From contig NZ_JABXKK010000098.1 of assembly GCF_017115045.1 (NCBI RefSeq), forward strand, positions 186,001-250,000: DNA of 64,000 nucleotides, written 5' to 3'. A program made the position numbers and the translations under genes. The notes beneath the pieces are model-generated. The model ran no database searches. It was not told the DNA's origin and worked only from the letters and a program-made list of their open reading frames with translations. This document shows, one piece after another, positions 1 through 10,400 of the stretch (position 1 is the stretch's first letter; each line of letters starts with the position of its first letter). This DNA comes from Nostoc sp. NMS8 (GTDB lineage Bacteria > Cyanobacteriota > Cyanobacteriia > Cyanobacteriales > Nostocaceae).

Positions 1-150
1 AAACTTGGGGCCAACTAGGGGTTTTTCGATCTTAGTACTTAGCAAAACAACTACTAAGCTACTGATGCTGATAATGATTCCTACTGTGGGATTCCACACA
101 GGTGTAGGGGGAACAGATGCAACTACTGCTAATAAAATAGAGGAAATCAA
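1..150 (-). CDS. psaK: Photosystem I subunit PsaK, N-terminal part (partial)
   Basis: The minus strand read from a TTG at 150 gives 50 residues running off the window start. They contain the PsaK-like segment TPVWNPTVGIIISISSL followed by a basic loop, as at the end of the first of PsaK's two membrane helices. PsaK is a small thylakoid membrane subunit at the edge of photosystem I. The TTG start is supported by an AGGAGA ribosome-binding site just upstream; no in-frame ATG fits the family start better. It is divergent from trpF. The C-terminal helix lies outside the window. The identification rests on the N-terminal pattern alone. Confidence 0.7.
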   Translation of the reverse strand, partial: MISSILLAVVASVPPTPVWNPTVGIIISISSLVVVLLSTKIEKPLVGPKF

Positions 151-270
151 GCTTTTGTCTCCTGAATAGAAAAGTGAACGTAGACCTACAAGATTATAAA
201 ATTACAAGGCCCAAAAGTTTTTTAGATAGTTTAGACTTTTTTGATAATTAGTTTAAATTTGTTAGATTTC

Positions 271-915
271 ATGCGCGTTAAGATTTGCGGCATTACTCAA
301 CCACAACAGTCTATAGCGATCGCCTCTCTGGGCGCAACGGCATTAGGATTTATTTGTGTGCCCACCTCACCTCGTTACGTGACTACATCCCAAATTCGGG
401 CAGCAGTGGCAGAACTACCGGCAAATATTGACACAATTGGGGTTTTTGCCAACGCTAGTATCTCTGAAATTATTCAGGTAGTTGCTGATTCTAGGTTGAC
501 TGGTGTGCAGTTACACGGGGATGAATCAGCAACTTTTTGCAACCAAGTACGTCAAGCTTTGCCCAATGTCGAAATTATTAAAGCACTGAGAATTCGCAGT
601 TTTGAGCATCTAGAGACAGCAGCTAATTACACAAAATACGTAGATACTTTATTACTTGATGCTTACCATCCGCAACAACTGGGTGGTACAGGCAAAACTT
701 TAGATTGGACGATGCTAGAACAATTTAGCCCTAGTTGCCCTTGGTTTCTAGCAGGAGGACTAACAGCCGATAATATTGTGGAAGCCCTAATTCAGCTTAA
801 TCCTAGCGGCATTGATTTATCTAGTAGTGTGGAACGGACACCAGGAGATAAGGATTTAGATAAAGTCGCACTTCTATTTCAGAGTCTAAAGAACATTGAG
901 TTACTCAGAAGTTAG
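271..915 (+). CDS. trpF: Phosphoribosylanthranilate isomerase
   Basis: TrpF converts N-(5-phosphoribosyl)anthranilate to CdRP in cytoplasmic tryptophan synthesis. The family signatures are present in order: VKICGIT with the catalytic Cys at the N terminus, QLHGDE, the LLLDA..GGTGKT segment with the catalytic Asp, and LAGGL near the C terminus. The length of 214 residues is normal. The frame is open back to a TTG at 241, but the ATG at 271 puts MRVKICGIT at the start as in the family. It stands alone here, unlinked to other trp genes, as is usual in cyanobacteria. Confidence 0.95.
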   Translation: MRVKICGITQPQQSIAIASLGATALGFICVPTSPRYVTTSQIRAAVAELPANIDTIGVFANASISEIIQVVADSRLTGVQLHGDESATFCNQVRQALPNVEIIKALRIRSFEHLETAANYTKYVDTLLLDAYHPQQLGGTGKTLDWTMLEQFSPSCPWFLAGGLTADNIVEALIQLNPSGIDLSSSVERTPGDKDLDKVALLFQSLKNIELLRS

Positions 916-970
916 GAGTGATAATTTGTGAATTAACTCCTAACTCCTAACCCCTAACCCCTAACTCAGC
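915..970. repeat. Heptad tandem repeats (CTAACTC/CTAACCC)
   Basis: Several tandem 7-bp units of the form CTAACYC lie between the convergent trpF and folE genes. Similar degenerate heptads lie at about 1708-1765, 3846-3945 and 5020-5090. They match the short tandemly repeated sequences known between genes in heterocystous cyanobacteria. Confidence 0.75.
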
Positions 971-972
971 AC

Positions 973-1680
973 TCAAAAAAATGCCGCTTGGTGGCGAATT
1001 AAGTTAAAAAATTCTTCGCGCGTTTTGTGATCCTCTTGGAATACACCAACCATTGCGCTAGTGACAGTCCAAGAACCTGGTTTTTGGACGCCCCGCATCA
1101 CCATGCACATGTGGCTAGCTTCCATCACAACGGCTACGCCTTGAGGTTCTAGAACGGTCTGGATTGCTTCGGCAATTTGGCGGGTTAACCTCTCCTGCAC
1201 TTGCAAGCGGCGAGAATACATCTCAACAATCCGGGCTAGCTTACTCAGTCCAACAACTTTTTGGTTGGGGATATAAGCAACGTGCGCTCTACCCATAAAT
1301 GGCAGCATGTGGTGTTCGCACAAACTAAAGAAATTAATATCTCTAACCAGTACCATCTCGCTATGTCCTTCATCAAAGATGGCATCGTTAACGAGTTCTT
1401 CAAGGGATTGGTTGTAGCCACTGGTAAGAAACCGCATTGCCTCGGCTACTCGTTTGGGTGTTTTCAGGAGTCCTTCGCGTTCAGGATCTTCGCCAACGCC
1501 CAATATGATTGCTCGCACGGCATCCTTCATTTCCTCAAGTTGTTCCTCGTTTGGCGGGAACACATCCGCTTGTCGCCCGTTATGAGTATTGCGATCGGGT
1601 CTAGGAGTTATGGCTTCTGCCAAGTCGGGAATCAGGGGTGATTGAGAGCAATTGGAACCGTTGGAACTAGCAATAGTCAT
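973..1680 (-). CDS. folE: GTP cyclohydrolase I
   Basis: FolE converts GTP to 7,8-dihydroneopterin triphosphate, the first step of folate and pterin synthesis. The zinc and catalytic motifs are visible: SLCEHHMLPF with Cys and His ligands at roughly residues 119-128, and SHMCMVMRGV near 188-197. The family domain fills residues 45-230; the N-terminal 45 residues are a variable extension common in cyanobacteria. The gene is the last of a minus-strand series ado-aar-accA-SDR-folE. It is full length (235 aa) with nothing unusual. Confidence 0.95.
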   Translation of the reverse strand: MTIASSNGSNCSQSPLIPDLAEAITPRPDRNTHNGRQADVFPPNEEQLEEMKDAVRAIILGVGEDPEREGLLKTPKRVAEAMRFLTSGYNQSLEELVNDAIFDEGHSEMVLVRDINFFSLCEHHMLPFMGRAHVAYIPNQKVVGLSKLARIVEMYSRRLQVQERLTRQIAEAIQTVLEPQGVAVVMEASHMCMVMRGVQKPGSWTVTSAMVGVFQEDHKTREEFFNLIRHQAAFF

Positions 1681-1773
1681 GATTCAGTCTTGGTTATGGT
1701 TTGAATTTAGTTATGAGTTATGAGTTATGAGTTAAAAATTATAATTCCTAACTCCTAACTCCTAACTTCGCAA

Positions 1774-2499
1774 TTAGAGTGCGCCAGCGCTGGGCATCAA
1801 GGTCAATTCATCAATAACTGCTTGTTGTGGTAAAAGAACAGTGTAAAGAATTGATTGGGCCACAATTTCGGGGGTTAACATTTTGGAACGGTCTAAGTTG
1901 ACGTGGACTGTTTCTGTATCCCAAAGTTCAGTATTGACTGCGCCGGGACAGATAGCTGTGACACGAATGCCGTGGGTGCGTTCTTCTTGTGCCAGGGTTT
2001 GAGAGAGGGCTATCAAACCAGCTTTGCTGACGCTGTATGCTCCCCAACCAGGAAAGGGTTGCTTGGCGGCAATTGAGGCGACGTTAATAATTGTGCCTGT
2101 GCCGCGATCGCGCATTGAAGGTAAAATCCCCACAATGCACTGAAACACGCTGGTAAGATTCAAGTTAATTACCTGCTGCCAGTCTTCTAGGGGAGTTTCG
2201 CTCAAAGTACCTGTATAGGCGATGCCAGCATTGTTTACCAGAATATCTAGATCACCAAAGTCAAGGGCGATCGCTTGGATCTTGTCTTTGACTTCGGAGA
2301 TCCGCGCTAAATCTACGGCGTAAGCTTTCGCTTCCACCCCAGTATGCTCTACGGCTTCTCTTACCGCCTCCAACTTATCTAAAGAACGGCTGACTAAGGC
2401 AATATCTATTCCCGCTTTTGCAAACGCTAAAGCCGTTGCTTTCCCGATTCCACTACTTGCCCCAGTAATCAGGGCGCGTCGTCTTTGCTCAACACTCAT
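1774..2499 (-). CDS. Short-chain dehydrogenase/reductase (SDR)
   Basis: A classical SDR of 241 residues. The NAD(P)-binding motif TGASSGIGKA is at the N terminus, NNAG in the middle, and the catalytic Ser, YxxxK (YSVSKAG) and PGAVNT follow in the usual order. The substrate cannot be deduced. FabG-like activity is possible given accA and the alkane genes upstream on the same strand, but that is inference from context. The ATG at 2499 is preferred to the longer frame from 2529 because a GGGAGA ribosome-binding site lies just upstream of it and the family begins shortly before TGASSGIG. Confidence 0.9.
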   Translation of the reverse strand: MSVEQRRRALITGASSGIGKATALAFAKAGIDIALVSRSLDKLEAVREAVEHTGVEAKAYAVDLARISEVKDKIQAIALDFGDLDILVNNAGIAYTGTLSETPLEDWQQVINLNLTSVFQCIVGILPSMRDRGTGTIINVASIAAKQPFPGWGAYSVSKAGLIALSQTLAQEERTHGIRVTAICPGAVNTELWDTETVHVNLDRSKMLTPEIVAQSILYTVLLPQQAVIDELTLMPSAGAL

Positions 2500-2770
2500 G
2501 GTGTCTCCCAATTTTTTGGCAGTTCCCAAAACCTATTACCATCCAATTATTTACATTTCTCGATTTGGATAGATTAAAGGAATCTAAAAATCTGATGATT
2601 TTCATTAGGCAGATGCTATGATGCATAACATATAGTACCCATATTGTTGGGTTTTACCAGTGAACACAACAAACCATTGTCTGGAAAACCACGCCGTACA
2701 TTTAAATTAGATTATTTACACAATACGAAACCCACTCAATCAAATTGAGTAGATTTGCCAAACATGCAAA

Positions 2771-2812
2771 TGCCTATGGCTAGATTGTTAAAAATCTTTA
2801 AGCACATAGGCA
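2771..2812 (-). terminator. Stem-loop downstream of accA
   Basis: TGCCTATG at 2771-2778 pairs with CATAGGCA at 2805-2812, with a further short GATT/AATC stem inside. It lies 45 bp beyond the accA stop codon and is the only strong structure in the 357-bp gap between accA and the SDR gene. The rest of that gap presumably holds the SDR promoter. Confidence 0.5.
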
Positions 2813-2856
2813 ATTATAGCATTGCTGCTTTACTAATCAATAATTATGCAGTGTTT

Positions 2857-3837
2857 TTAGTGGGCAACCTCTGTAAAAATCCCGATTTTGCGGAATTTTT
2901 CGTAGCGCAGTTGGCGGCGTTCTGGAGCGGTTAAACGATTGAGTTCGTCCAAATTTTCCATCAGCACTTGCTTGAGAGTGGTCGCGGCTTTTAATGGGTC
3001 AGAATGAGCGCCACCAGTGGGTTCAGGTAGTATCTGGTCGATAATTCCCAACTTTTTCAAGTCGTGGGAAATAATTTTTAGAGCGACGGCGGCTTGGGGA
3101 GCCTTACCAGCATCTTTCCACAAAATAGCGGCGCAGGCTTCGGGGGTGGCGACGGTGTAAACGGAGTGTTCAAACATGAGTAGGCGATCGCCTACGCCAA
3201 TACCGAGTGCCCCACCGGAACCACCTTCACCAATCACTGTGCAGATAATTGGCACATCCAGGCAAAACATTTCCCGTAAGTTGTAAGCGATCGCTTCTCC
3301 TTGACCTTGGTGTTCTGCTTCTACCCCAGACCAAGCTCCTGGCGTGTCAATAAAAGTTAGTATGGGCATACTAAACTTATTGGCGTGTTCCATCAATCGC
3401 ATGGCTTTGCGGTAGCCACCCGGGTAAGGCATTCCAAAGTTACGGGCAATATTGTCTTTAGTATCGCGGCCCTTTTGATGACCCAACATCACCACAGGTT
3501 GTCCACTCAGACGGCCGACACCACCAACTAAAGCCGGATCGTCACCACCACAGCGATCGCCATGCAGTTCCATCCATTCATCACTAATAGCTTGAATGTA
3601 ATCGAGAGTACTGGGGCGACGCGGATGACGAGCGACTTGCAATCGCTGAGATGGGGATAGAGTACTGAAAATCTCCTCACGCAGTTGCATAGCGCGTGCC
3701 TCTAGTTTGCGAATTTCACCAGAAACATCGACGCCATTTTCTTCTGCAAGTTGCCGAATCTGATCGATTCGGTTTGCGAGTTCTGCCAGGGGTTTTTCAA
3801 AATCTAACAGTAGCGGTTTACGCTCAGTAGTTGCCAT
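2857..3837 (-). CDS. accA: Acetyl-CoA carboxylase carboxyltransferase, alpha subunit
   Basis: AccA with AccD transfers the carboxyl group from carboxybiotin to acetyl-CoA, giving malonyl-CoA for fatty acid synthesis. The 326-residue length and the order of features fit: an N-terminal helical segment, LHGDR, PGAW, and the oxyanion-hole glycine runs GEGGSGGALGIG and ATPEACAAILW. The gene lies directly downstream of the alkane genes aar and ado, an arrangement widespread in cyanobacteria, linking malonyl-CoA supply with acyl-ACP use. No defects are seen. Confidence 0.97.
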   Translation of the reverse strand: MATTERKPLLLDFEKPLAELANRIDQIRQLAEENGVDVSGEIRKLEARAMQLREEIFSTLSPSQRLQVARHPRRPSTLDYIQAISDEWMELHGDRCGGDDPALVGGVGRLSGQPVVMLGHQKGRDTKDNIARNFGMPYPGGYRKAMRLMEHANKFSMPILTFIDTPGAWSGVEAEHQGQGEAIAYNLREMFCLDVPIICTVIGEGGSGGALGIGVGDRLLMFEHSVYTVATPEACAAILWKDAGKAPQAAVALKIISHDLKKLGIIDQILPEPTGGAHSDPLKAATTLKQVLMENLDELNRLTAPERRQLRYEKFRKIGIFTEVAH

Positions 3838-3949
3838 CGTAGGGGTTATGAATTACGAGTTATGAGTATCTATCCTTTGTCCTTAGTCAGTTGTCCTTTG
3901 TCCTTTGCAAATAACAAATGACTAATGACCAATAACTAATGACCAATGA

Positions 3950-4969
3950 CTAAACCAACAGTGGTCTAAATCCATGTTTTACTGACACCTTACCAATCTG
4001 CTCCATTTTGTCTACGGTAATCTGATTCCGTCCCCACGAAAAGTTCGTGTATAACTTCTCAAATTCCAGCAGCATTGATTCGGCAAAACAAGCAAACAAC
4101 TGGCGGGCTGGAACATCCATATTGACGATTTTCATGATTTTCCAGTCAATATCCAGAGAATGCTCCACAATTCCACCATTTAACACGTGTACACCAGGAT
4201 GCTGAATTTTCGTCGCTAAGTTTTTAGGATAGCCACCATCAATTAACAAACATGGTTGTTTCAAAGTGGTAGGGTCAATTTCCACGCCTCTGGGCATACT
4301 GGCAACCCAAACGACAACATCAGCTTGGGGCAGTGCTTCTGTCAAACCCATGATTTTCCCGCGTCCTAGTTCGTCTTGCAAGGCTTTGAGACGTTCTTGA
4401 TCGCGGGCGATCAACAAAAGTTCTTTGACATCTGTTTTTGTATCTAGCCAGCGTGTCACTGCACTGCCAATATCCCCAGTTGCACCACAGATTGCAACAG
4501 TCGCATTTGACATTTCAATTCCCAGTTGTTTCGAGGCTTCTTCCACCTGCTTACAAATAATGTAGGCAGTATGTGTGTTTCCGGTGGTGAAGCGTTCAAA
4601 CTCTAGTTTAATGTTGCGGACTTGGCTAAACTGTTCTAACTTAAAGTTTTCAAAAATAATTGAGGAAAATCCGCCTAAAGCTGTGATGTTAATGCCATGC
4701 TTCTGTGCATGGGCCATGGCATTGAGGATTTTGCGTGTTGCGGCTTTGATGCGGCGACTAGCTAGCATTTCCGGCAAAAAGCAAGATTCTACATACCGTC
4801 CTTCAATTTGTTGCCCAGTTACACTGGTGACAATAATGGTATCAACAATTTGCGGCGGGGCGCTGCACCAAAAGTCTAGGCCTTGATCGGCATATTCTGG
4901 GTATCCCAATTCTTGAGCTACCGCTTGAGCGTGTTCTAAACTAGTCAGATGTCCAATTAGACCAAACAT
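3950..4969 (-). CDS. aar: Long-chain acyl-ACP reductase
   Basis: Aar reduces fatty acyl-ACP to fatty aldehyde with NADPH, the first step of cyanobacterial alkane synthesis. Residues 1-130 form the acyl-binding part with the family's active-site region HGINITALGGFSSI. The nucleotide-binding motif ATVAICGATGDIGSAVTR follows at about 157-174. The length of 339 aa is typical. It is between ado (upstream, 124 bp) and accA (downstream). The aldehyde product is the substrate of the neighbouring ado. Confidence 0.95.
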   Translation of the reverse strand: MFGLIGHLTSLEHAQAVAQELGYPEYADQGLDFWCSAPPQIVDTIIVTSVTGQQIEGRYVESCFLPEMLASRRIKAATRKILNAMAHAQKHGINITALGGFSSIIFENFKLEQFSQVRNIKLEFERFTTGNTHTAYIICKQVEEASKQLGIEMSNATVAICGATGDIGSAVTRWLDTKTDVKELLLIARDQERLKALQDELGRGKIMGLTEALPQADVVVWVASMPRGVEIDPTTLKQPCLLIDGGYPKNLATKIQHPGVHVLNGGIVEHSLDIDWKIMKIVNMDVPARQLFACFAESMLLEFEKLYTNFSWGRNQITVDKMEQIGKVSVKHGFRPLLV

Positions 4970-5093
4970 GTAGTGATTATTAAGCTTATGCTGTCTTGAA
5001 GCGTGGAAATTTCGGAGAGTTAGGATTTAGGAGTTGGGAGTTAGGAGTACGACTCATAATTTCTCACTGAATCATTCCTCACTCCTAACTTTT

Positions 5094-5792
5094 TTAAGCG
5101 GCTATAAGTCCGTAGGCTGACAAGCGCATGATATCGCGAGTCGTAAAACCTATGTTACTCAATGCTTCACCGTATTGAATCATAAAGTCTTCTACTAAAG
5201 CATCTTTTTCCATTGCCATTGTGTGGGCATCACCTTCTACTTTGTTGAGCATTTTCCAGACGATGGGTAGGTTATGGCGATTTGCGAGTTCAAGTTCAGC
5301 TTTAGCTTCTGTGAAATGTTCTTTCAACCAAACTTCTCCAAAGTTGAGATGGCTGTACTCCTCTTTTACTACTCCTTCAGTGATTTTGCGCGCGAAAGCA
5401 TCGGCGACGGGAATGTAAATGTTATATGCGGCGATCGCAAAACATTCGATAATCAAAGACTGAATCAACAGACAAGTGACTACCTTTCCTTCTGCGGCTG
5501 CTGTTTGGAAATTCTGGTGTAGTCCAGAGAAAAATTCCTTGGCGAATTGCAAATCTGGGGTGACATCTAAATTGCGTCCACAAGCTTCAAATCCTTTCTT
5601 GTGGCGGCTTTCCATCTTGGAGAGGCGAATCAAATCATCATGAGATTCCGGCAACAGTCCCGCTAATGTGATGTAATTATCATGGGCTTCTTGTTCCCCT
5701 TCAATTACGATCGCATTAATCCGGCTATAAGCATCTTTGTATGTTTCGCTCTTGAAATCTAATTCTTTAAATTCGTCTGTAAGCTGCGGCAT
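5094..5792 (-). CDS. ado: Aldehyde deformylating oxygenase
   Basis: Ado is a ferritin-like di-iron enzyme that turns a fatty aldehyde from Aar into an alkane plus formate. The di-iron ligands are visible: an early Glu in EGEQEAHDN, the ESRHKKGF helix (ExxH), a Glu in QSLIIECFAIAAYN, and VVKEEYSHLNFGE near the C terminus. The 232-residue length is standard. It is the first gene of the ado-aar-accA series; its promoter should lie in the 184 bp shared with the divergent ABC permease. Confidence 0.96.
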   Translation of the reverse strand: MPQLTDEFKELDFKSETYKDAYSRINAIVIEGEQEAHDNYITLAGLLPESHDDLIRLSKMESRHKKGFEACGRNLDVTPDLQFAKEFFSGLHQNFQTAAAEGKVVTCLLIQSLIIECFAIAAYNIYIPVADAFARKITEGVVKEEYSHLNFGEVWLKEHFTEAKAELELANRHNLPIVWKMLNKVEGDAHTMAMEKDALVEDFMIQYGEALSNIGFTTRDIMRLSAYGLIAA

Positions 5793-5976
5793 GGTTATGT
5801 TTACTCCTGTAAACCTGAATTATTTGACGCCAGGATTCAATTTACCCTATGAACTGAGGGTAACAATCTCTGTGGTTTAATTTAACTTAACAAGTAAGTA
5901 GACTATCTTTATAGATTAATTGTTGCTGGGGGCAATGCTCTAGTACTAGCGATATAAATGCTTTGCGGCTCAAGTT

Positions 5977-6804
5977 ATGTTTAAACCAAACCTGAATCTG
6001 AAATCTGGGGATTTTTTGAGCCTAGTAGTCTTACTGCTAGGGGCATTTATGGTTCTACTACCGCTCTTTGTGGTTTTTCTCACCTCCTTTGCACCAACCG
6101 CCGCCAGCCCCGAAAATTTATCCAAAAATAACTGGTCTTTAGCAAATTACCGCATTGCGTGGCAACAGGGAAAATTTTTACTGGCGTTTGCTAATTCTAC
6201 CTTGGTAGCGATCGCGGTGACGGCGTTTCAGATTGTCACTTCTGCTTTGGCTGGTTATGCCCTAGCCCGATTGAAGTTTCGGGGACGCCAAGCACTGCTA
6301 TTAGTCGTTTTAGCAACTTTAGTGATTCCCTTTCAGTTATTGGTGATTCCCATCTTTTTGGTTTTGAAGTGGGGACACTTGATAAATACTTATGGGGCAC
6401 TCATTTTACCCACTGCGGTCAACGGATTTGGGATTTTCTTATTACGTCAGTATTTCCAGACAATTCCTGTGGAGTTAGAGGAAGCCGCAGCTATAGATGG
6501 GGCGAACCGACTGCAAATTTTGTGGCGGGTAATGTTACCTTTGGCCCGTCCGGCATTAGTGACGTTGTTTTTGTTCACCTTCATCGGTGAGTGGAATGAT
6601 TTGTTTAAGCCTTTAGTGTTTACAACACGACCAGAATTAAGGACTGTACAACTAGCGTTGGCTGAGTTTCAAGAGCAATTTACAAATAATTGGCCCTTGA
6701 TGATGGCGGCGGTGACGATCGCGACAGTTCCAGTAATGGTACTATTTCTCATCGGTCAGCGTCAGTTTATTCAGGGTATTGCTGCAACAGGCATTAAAAA
6801 TTAG
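5977..6804 (+). CDS. Carbohydrate ABC transporter permease (MalG type)
   Basis: An inner-membrane permease of 275 residues with about six hydrophobic segments. The cytoplasmic EAA loop is clear: ELEEAAAIDGANRLQILW, which couples the permease to the ATPase subunit. It resembles MalG/UgpE/LacG-type sugar permeases. The binding protein, second permease and ATPase are not adjacent, which is common in cyanobacteria, so the sugar cannot be assigned. Confidence 0.88.
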   Translation: MFKPNLNLKSGDFLSLVVLLLGAFMVLLPLFVVFLTSFAPTAASPENLSKNNWSLANYRIAWQQGKFLLAFANSTLVAIAVTAFQIVTSALAGYALARLKFRGRQALLLVVLATLVIPFQLLVIPIFLVLKWGHLINTYGALILPTAVNGFGIFLLRQYFQTIPVELEEAAAIDGANRLQILWRVMLPLARPALVTLFLFTFIGEWNDLFKPLVFTTRPELRTVQLALAEFQEQFTNNWPLMMAAVTIATVPVMVLFLIGQRQFIQGIAATGIKN

Positions 6805-6926
6805 TGGTGAAACTGGGCATAATAAAGAAGTCTGGCAGGAAAACATGAATTTTTGTGACATTTAGCGTAATCCAGACTAGCTAAACTGGAGCAATAACTG
6901 TACACTCCTCACGAAAGAAAACAGTT

Positions 6927-7127
6927 ATGAGTTCTCAACCAGTCATAGACCCTCAAATATTACAGCAGTTACAACAAGAGATTCAGCAGAAATTGAGTGA
7001 AAGCTTACAAAAGGCTGACTTACACTCAGTACTTGAGAAGTACGGCATATTCGAGGATAGAGTATTGAGAATTCATTGGCAGTGTGATTTCGACCAAAAT
7101 CAACTCGAATCTGATGATGCTAGTTGA
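6927..7127 (+). CDS. Small conserved hypothetical protein (66 aa)
   Basis: A hydrophilic, glutamine-rich helical start (QILQQLQQEIQQKLSESL) is followed by EKYGIFEDRVLRIHW and an acidic tail. No signal peptide, membrane segment or known enzyme motif is visible. It has a plausible ribosome-binding site (GAAAG) upstream. I do not recognise a function. Confidence 0.6.
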   Translation: MSSQPVIDPQILQQLQQEIQQKLSESLQKADLHSVLEKYGIFEDRVLRIHWQCDFDQNQLESDDAS

Positions 7128-7483
7128 TAAACAGTGGCCCAATGCATTATTGGCAGTGACTCCAAGAGTTTGAATACCAGAAATTGTATTAATTGTGTAT
7201 CCCTTGCTCATCATACCGATACCTGTAGCTAGCCTCTGGCGATCGCATTCCTTTACACAAAAATTTACTGATAAATCAAAATTAAAATCGCACAAATATC
7301 ACAATACAAAAATATTACTTTGGGGATCTAATAGGCAGAATAACCTATTAGAGTTTTAACCGATGTGTTTCCTGTAACGAAGTAAAAAAAGCATCATTAA
7401 AGCCTCGCAATCTCTCTTATAAAAAAAAAGCAGATGCATGTTAGTGTTTTAATCTCATTGACTTTCCCTCCGAGCCTTTCCCT
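7128..7483. other. Gap before the Rep-like gene
   Basis: No convincing gene in 356 bp. It contains a CTAATAGG/CCTATTAG stem-loop at 7328-7351, an AT-rich stretch with an A9 run at about 7421-7429, and the left arm of the inverted repeat that reaches the next start codon. This could be leader or origin DNA for the replication-type gene that follows. Confidence 0.4.
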
Positions 7484-7493
7484 ATGCATCTGC
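7430..7493 (+). promoter_or_regulatory. 10-bp inverted repeat covering the start codon of the Rep-like gene
   Basis: GCAGATGCAT at 7430-7439 and its perfect complement ATGCATCTGC at 7484-7493 are 44 nt apart. The right arm begins exactly at the ATG of the downstream gene, so base pairing in the mRNA would hide the start codon. No clear Shine-Dalgarno sequence precedes the ATG. Translational or copy-number control is an inference. Confidence 0.5.
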
Positions 7494-10400
7494 ACTATTT
7501 ACACCCCCAACACCTTGAAGAATTAGTCAAGAGTAGTAGTATAGACTTACACTTAGTGCAACTCAATTTTAAGTCACTCCAAGGCGTAACAGCTTATGAG
7601 TACCTATTGATTTCTGAGCTACTCCCCCGCACCAATACCGGAATGTTGAAAGCTGGATGGTTGCAGCGTTATGCTCATATCACTGAAGGTGGTTGGTGGT
7701 GTTCGGGACTAGACCCTCTGAATAATTGGCAAATGATGGAATGGGGATGTTTTAAGCCAAATCAACCCCGACAAAATCACAATGGCAAGTCCATCAAATA
7801 CGAGCATCCTCCCAGCACACCAACGCGGGTGTTTTGTTTGCGGGTAACGTTGCAAGTGTGGCAGCAAGTCGCTGAACGTTACAATCTGGCGATGCCTGAC
7901 AATATCTCCATTAATGCTGATGGTGAAGCTGGAGGCTTTTGGCAATGGGTAATGCAGCAGAATATTCCCCTGGTTATCTGCGAGGGTGTAAAGAAAGCAG
8001 CTACCTTGTTGACGCAAGGATATATAGCTATTGCCATTCCCGGAATTACCAGTGGTTATCGGGTTGTTAAAGATGAGTTTGGTAAAGTCACCCGTCGTCA
8101 GCTAATTCCAGATTTAGCAGCCTTTGCAATTACAAAACGCAGCTTTTACATCTGCTTTGATTTTGAAACTCAACCGAAGACAATTGCTGCTGTAAATAAT
8201 GCTATTTCTCAACTTGGTTGTTTATTCCAGCAAAAAAATTGCCCTGTTAAAGTCGTCGAACTTCCAGGAATGGAAAAAGGGGTTGATGAATTTATTATTG
8301 CTAAAGGTGCAAGTAGTTTCGAGAAAGTTTATCGCCAAAGTGTTGATTTAGAAATTTATCTTGCTCAAACCAAACCACACACCGAGTTAAGCATTCCGGC
8401 TGCACTCACCTTCAACCGTCCTTATATAGGTGAAATTCCTTTCCCAACTTCTGGATTAGTAGGAGTAAAATCAGCCAAAGGAACGGGAAAAACTACCGCA
8501 TTGCAAAGCGTTGTTCAGCAAGCGAAAAGTAGAAAACAACCAGTTTTATTAATTACTCATAGAATCCTACTTGGACGATTTTTGTGTGAAAAGATTGGTA
8601 TCCAATGGGGAAGAAATAAAGAAAATGGGGATAAAAAAATTGCTCAAACACTTACCCCCGCTCCTCCTATCCTCCGCTCTCCTTTTCCTCAGCAATCTCT
8701 CGGCTTGTGTGTGGATTCGATTTGGAAACTTAACCCAGAAAACTGGCGTGGGGCAATAGTAATTTTAGATGAAGTAGAGCAATCTCTATGGCATCTGTTA
8801 AACAGTAATACTTGTAAGCACAAACGTGTAAAAATATTAAAGTTATTCCAGCAACTAATTGCTACAGTTTTAACAACTGGAGGGTTAGTAATTGCCCAAG
8901 ATGCTGATTTATCAGATGTTTCGCTGGAATATTTACAGGGATTGGCAGGAATTAAATTAACACCTTGGGTAGTTCTCAACCAATGGAAGCCTCAGCATGG
9001 CTGGGATGTGACTTTTTATGATTCGCCGAATCCAACACCGTTAATTCATCAATTAGAATTAGATTTACTTGCTGGACGTAAATGTTATGTTACTACCGAT
9101 AGTCGGGCTGGGCGTTATAGTTGTGAAACAATTGAACGTTATTTAAAAGAGCGACTACAAAAATTACGGCGACAATTTCCTAAAACTCTGGTAGTTAGTA
9201 GTCACACTACAAATACACCTGGTCACGCAGCAGTTGATTTTATTGCTGCAATTAATCAAAAAATATCGGAATATGATGGCGTTTTTGTTACCCCTAGCCT
9301 TGGTACAGGAATTAGTATTGATGTCCAACATTTCGACCGAGTTTATGGCATTTTTCAAGGGGTAATTGCTGACTCGGAAGCAAGACAAGCTTTAGCAAGA
9401 GTCAGAGATGATGTGCCGCGTGTTGTCTGGTGCGCTAAACGAGGTATTGGTCTAATTGGTAGTGGGAGTACAAATTATCGCTTGCTATCTGATTGGTATC
9501 AGGAAAATCAAAAAGAAAACTTAGCTTTGCTGAGTCCGTTACATAAAATAGATGTGGATTTACCTTTGGTTTATGACCCGATTCATTTGCGAACTTGGGC
9601 GAAGTTATCTGCAAGGGTAAATGCTTCTATTCGTCTCTATCGGCAATCTATGCAAGATGGTTTAGTTGCTGATGGGCATCAAATTCAGATGCGGAGTAAT
9701 GCAGTTCACAATAATATTATTCGAGATTTGCGCCTGGCATTTTTGGCTACTGACGCCGATGATTTAGCTACCCGCAGAAGATTAGTTTTAGAAATTGTCA
9801 AAGTTCAAAAAGATTGGACACAAAGCCGTCAAAAAGCTAAAGAAATTAAACGTAAAATCAAAGATATTAAGCAGCAAAATCAATTATCAGTAGCAACTGC
9901 TGTAGCCAATGCTAAAGATATTGATTATGTCGAATATGAGCAATTGTTAGTGAAGCATTCTCTAACTGATAGAGAGCGTAATCAAATCAACAAATATATT
10001 CTCAGACAAAGGTATGGTGTAGAAGTTACTCCGTGGCTGAAATTGCAGGATGAGCAAGGATATTATCGTCAACTGTTAATTCACTATTATTTAACTCACG
10101 AAAGCGAATATTTTCACGTTAGAGACGAGCAAGAATGGCATCAGCAATTGTCTTGGGGTGAAGGGAAAGTTTTTCTCCCAGATTTAAAAACTTACACGCT
10201 CAAAGTGGAAGCGATGAGAGCTTTAGGAATGCTTCAGTTTCTCGAAGTAAAACGACAATTTATTGAGAATGAGCCAGATTTGATATTACTAAAAAATGTT
10301 GCTTTTCAGCATAGTAAGCATATTAAAAGAGCGCTTGGGATTAATTTAGTTGGGGAGAAAGAGCAGGTTTCAGCAATAAAAATACTTAGCCGACTGTTAA

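Noticed and set aside
1261..1641. Open frame opposite folE
   Set aside because: It is antisense to a full, conserved gene and has no protein-like pattern.
7026..7295. Minus-strand frame of 89 codons near 7.1 kb
   Set aside because: It overlaps the end of a plausible plus-strand gene and shows no recognisable pattern or ribosome-binding site.
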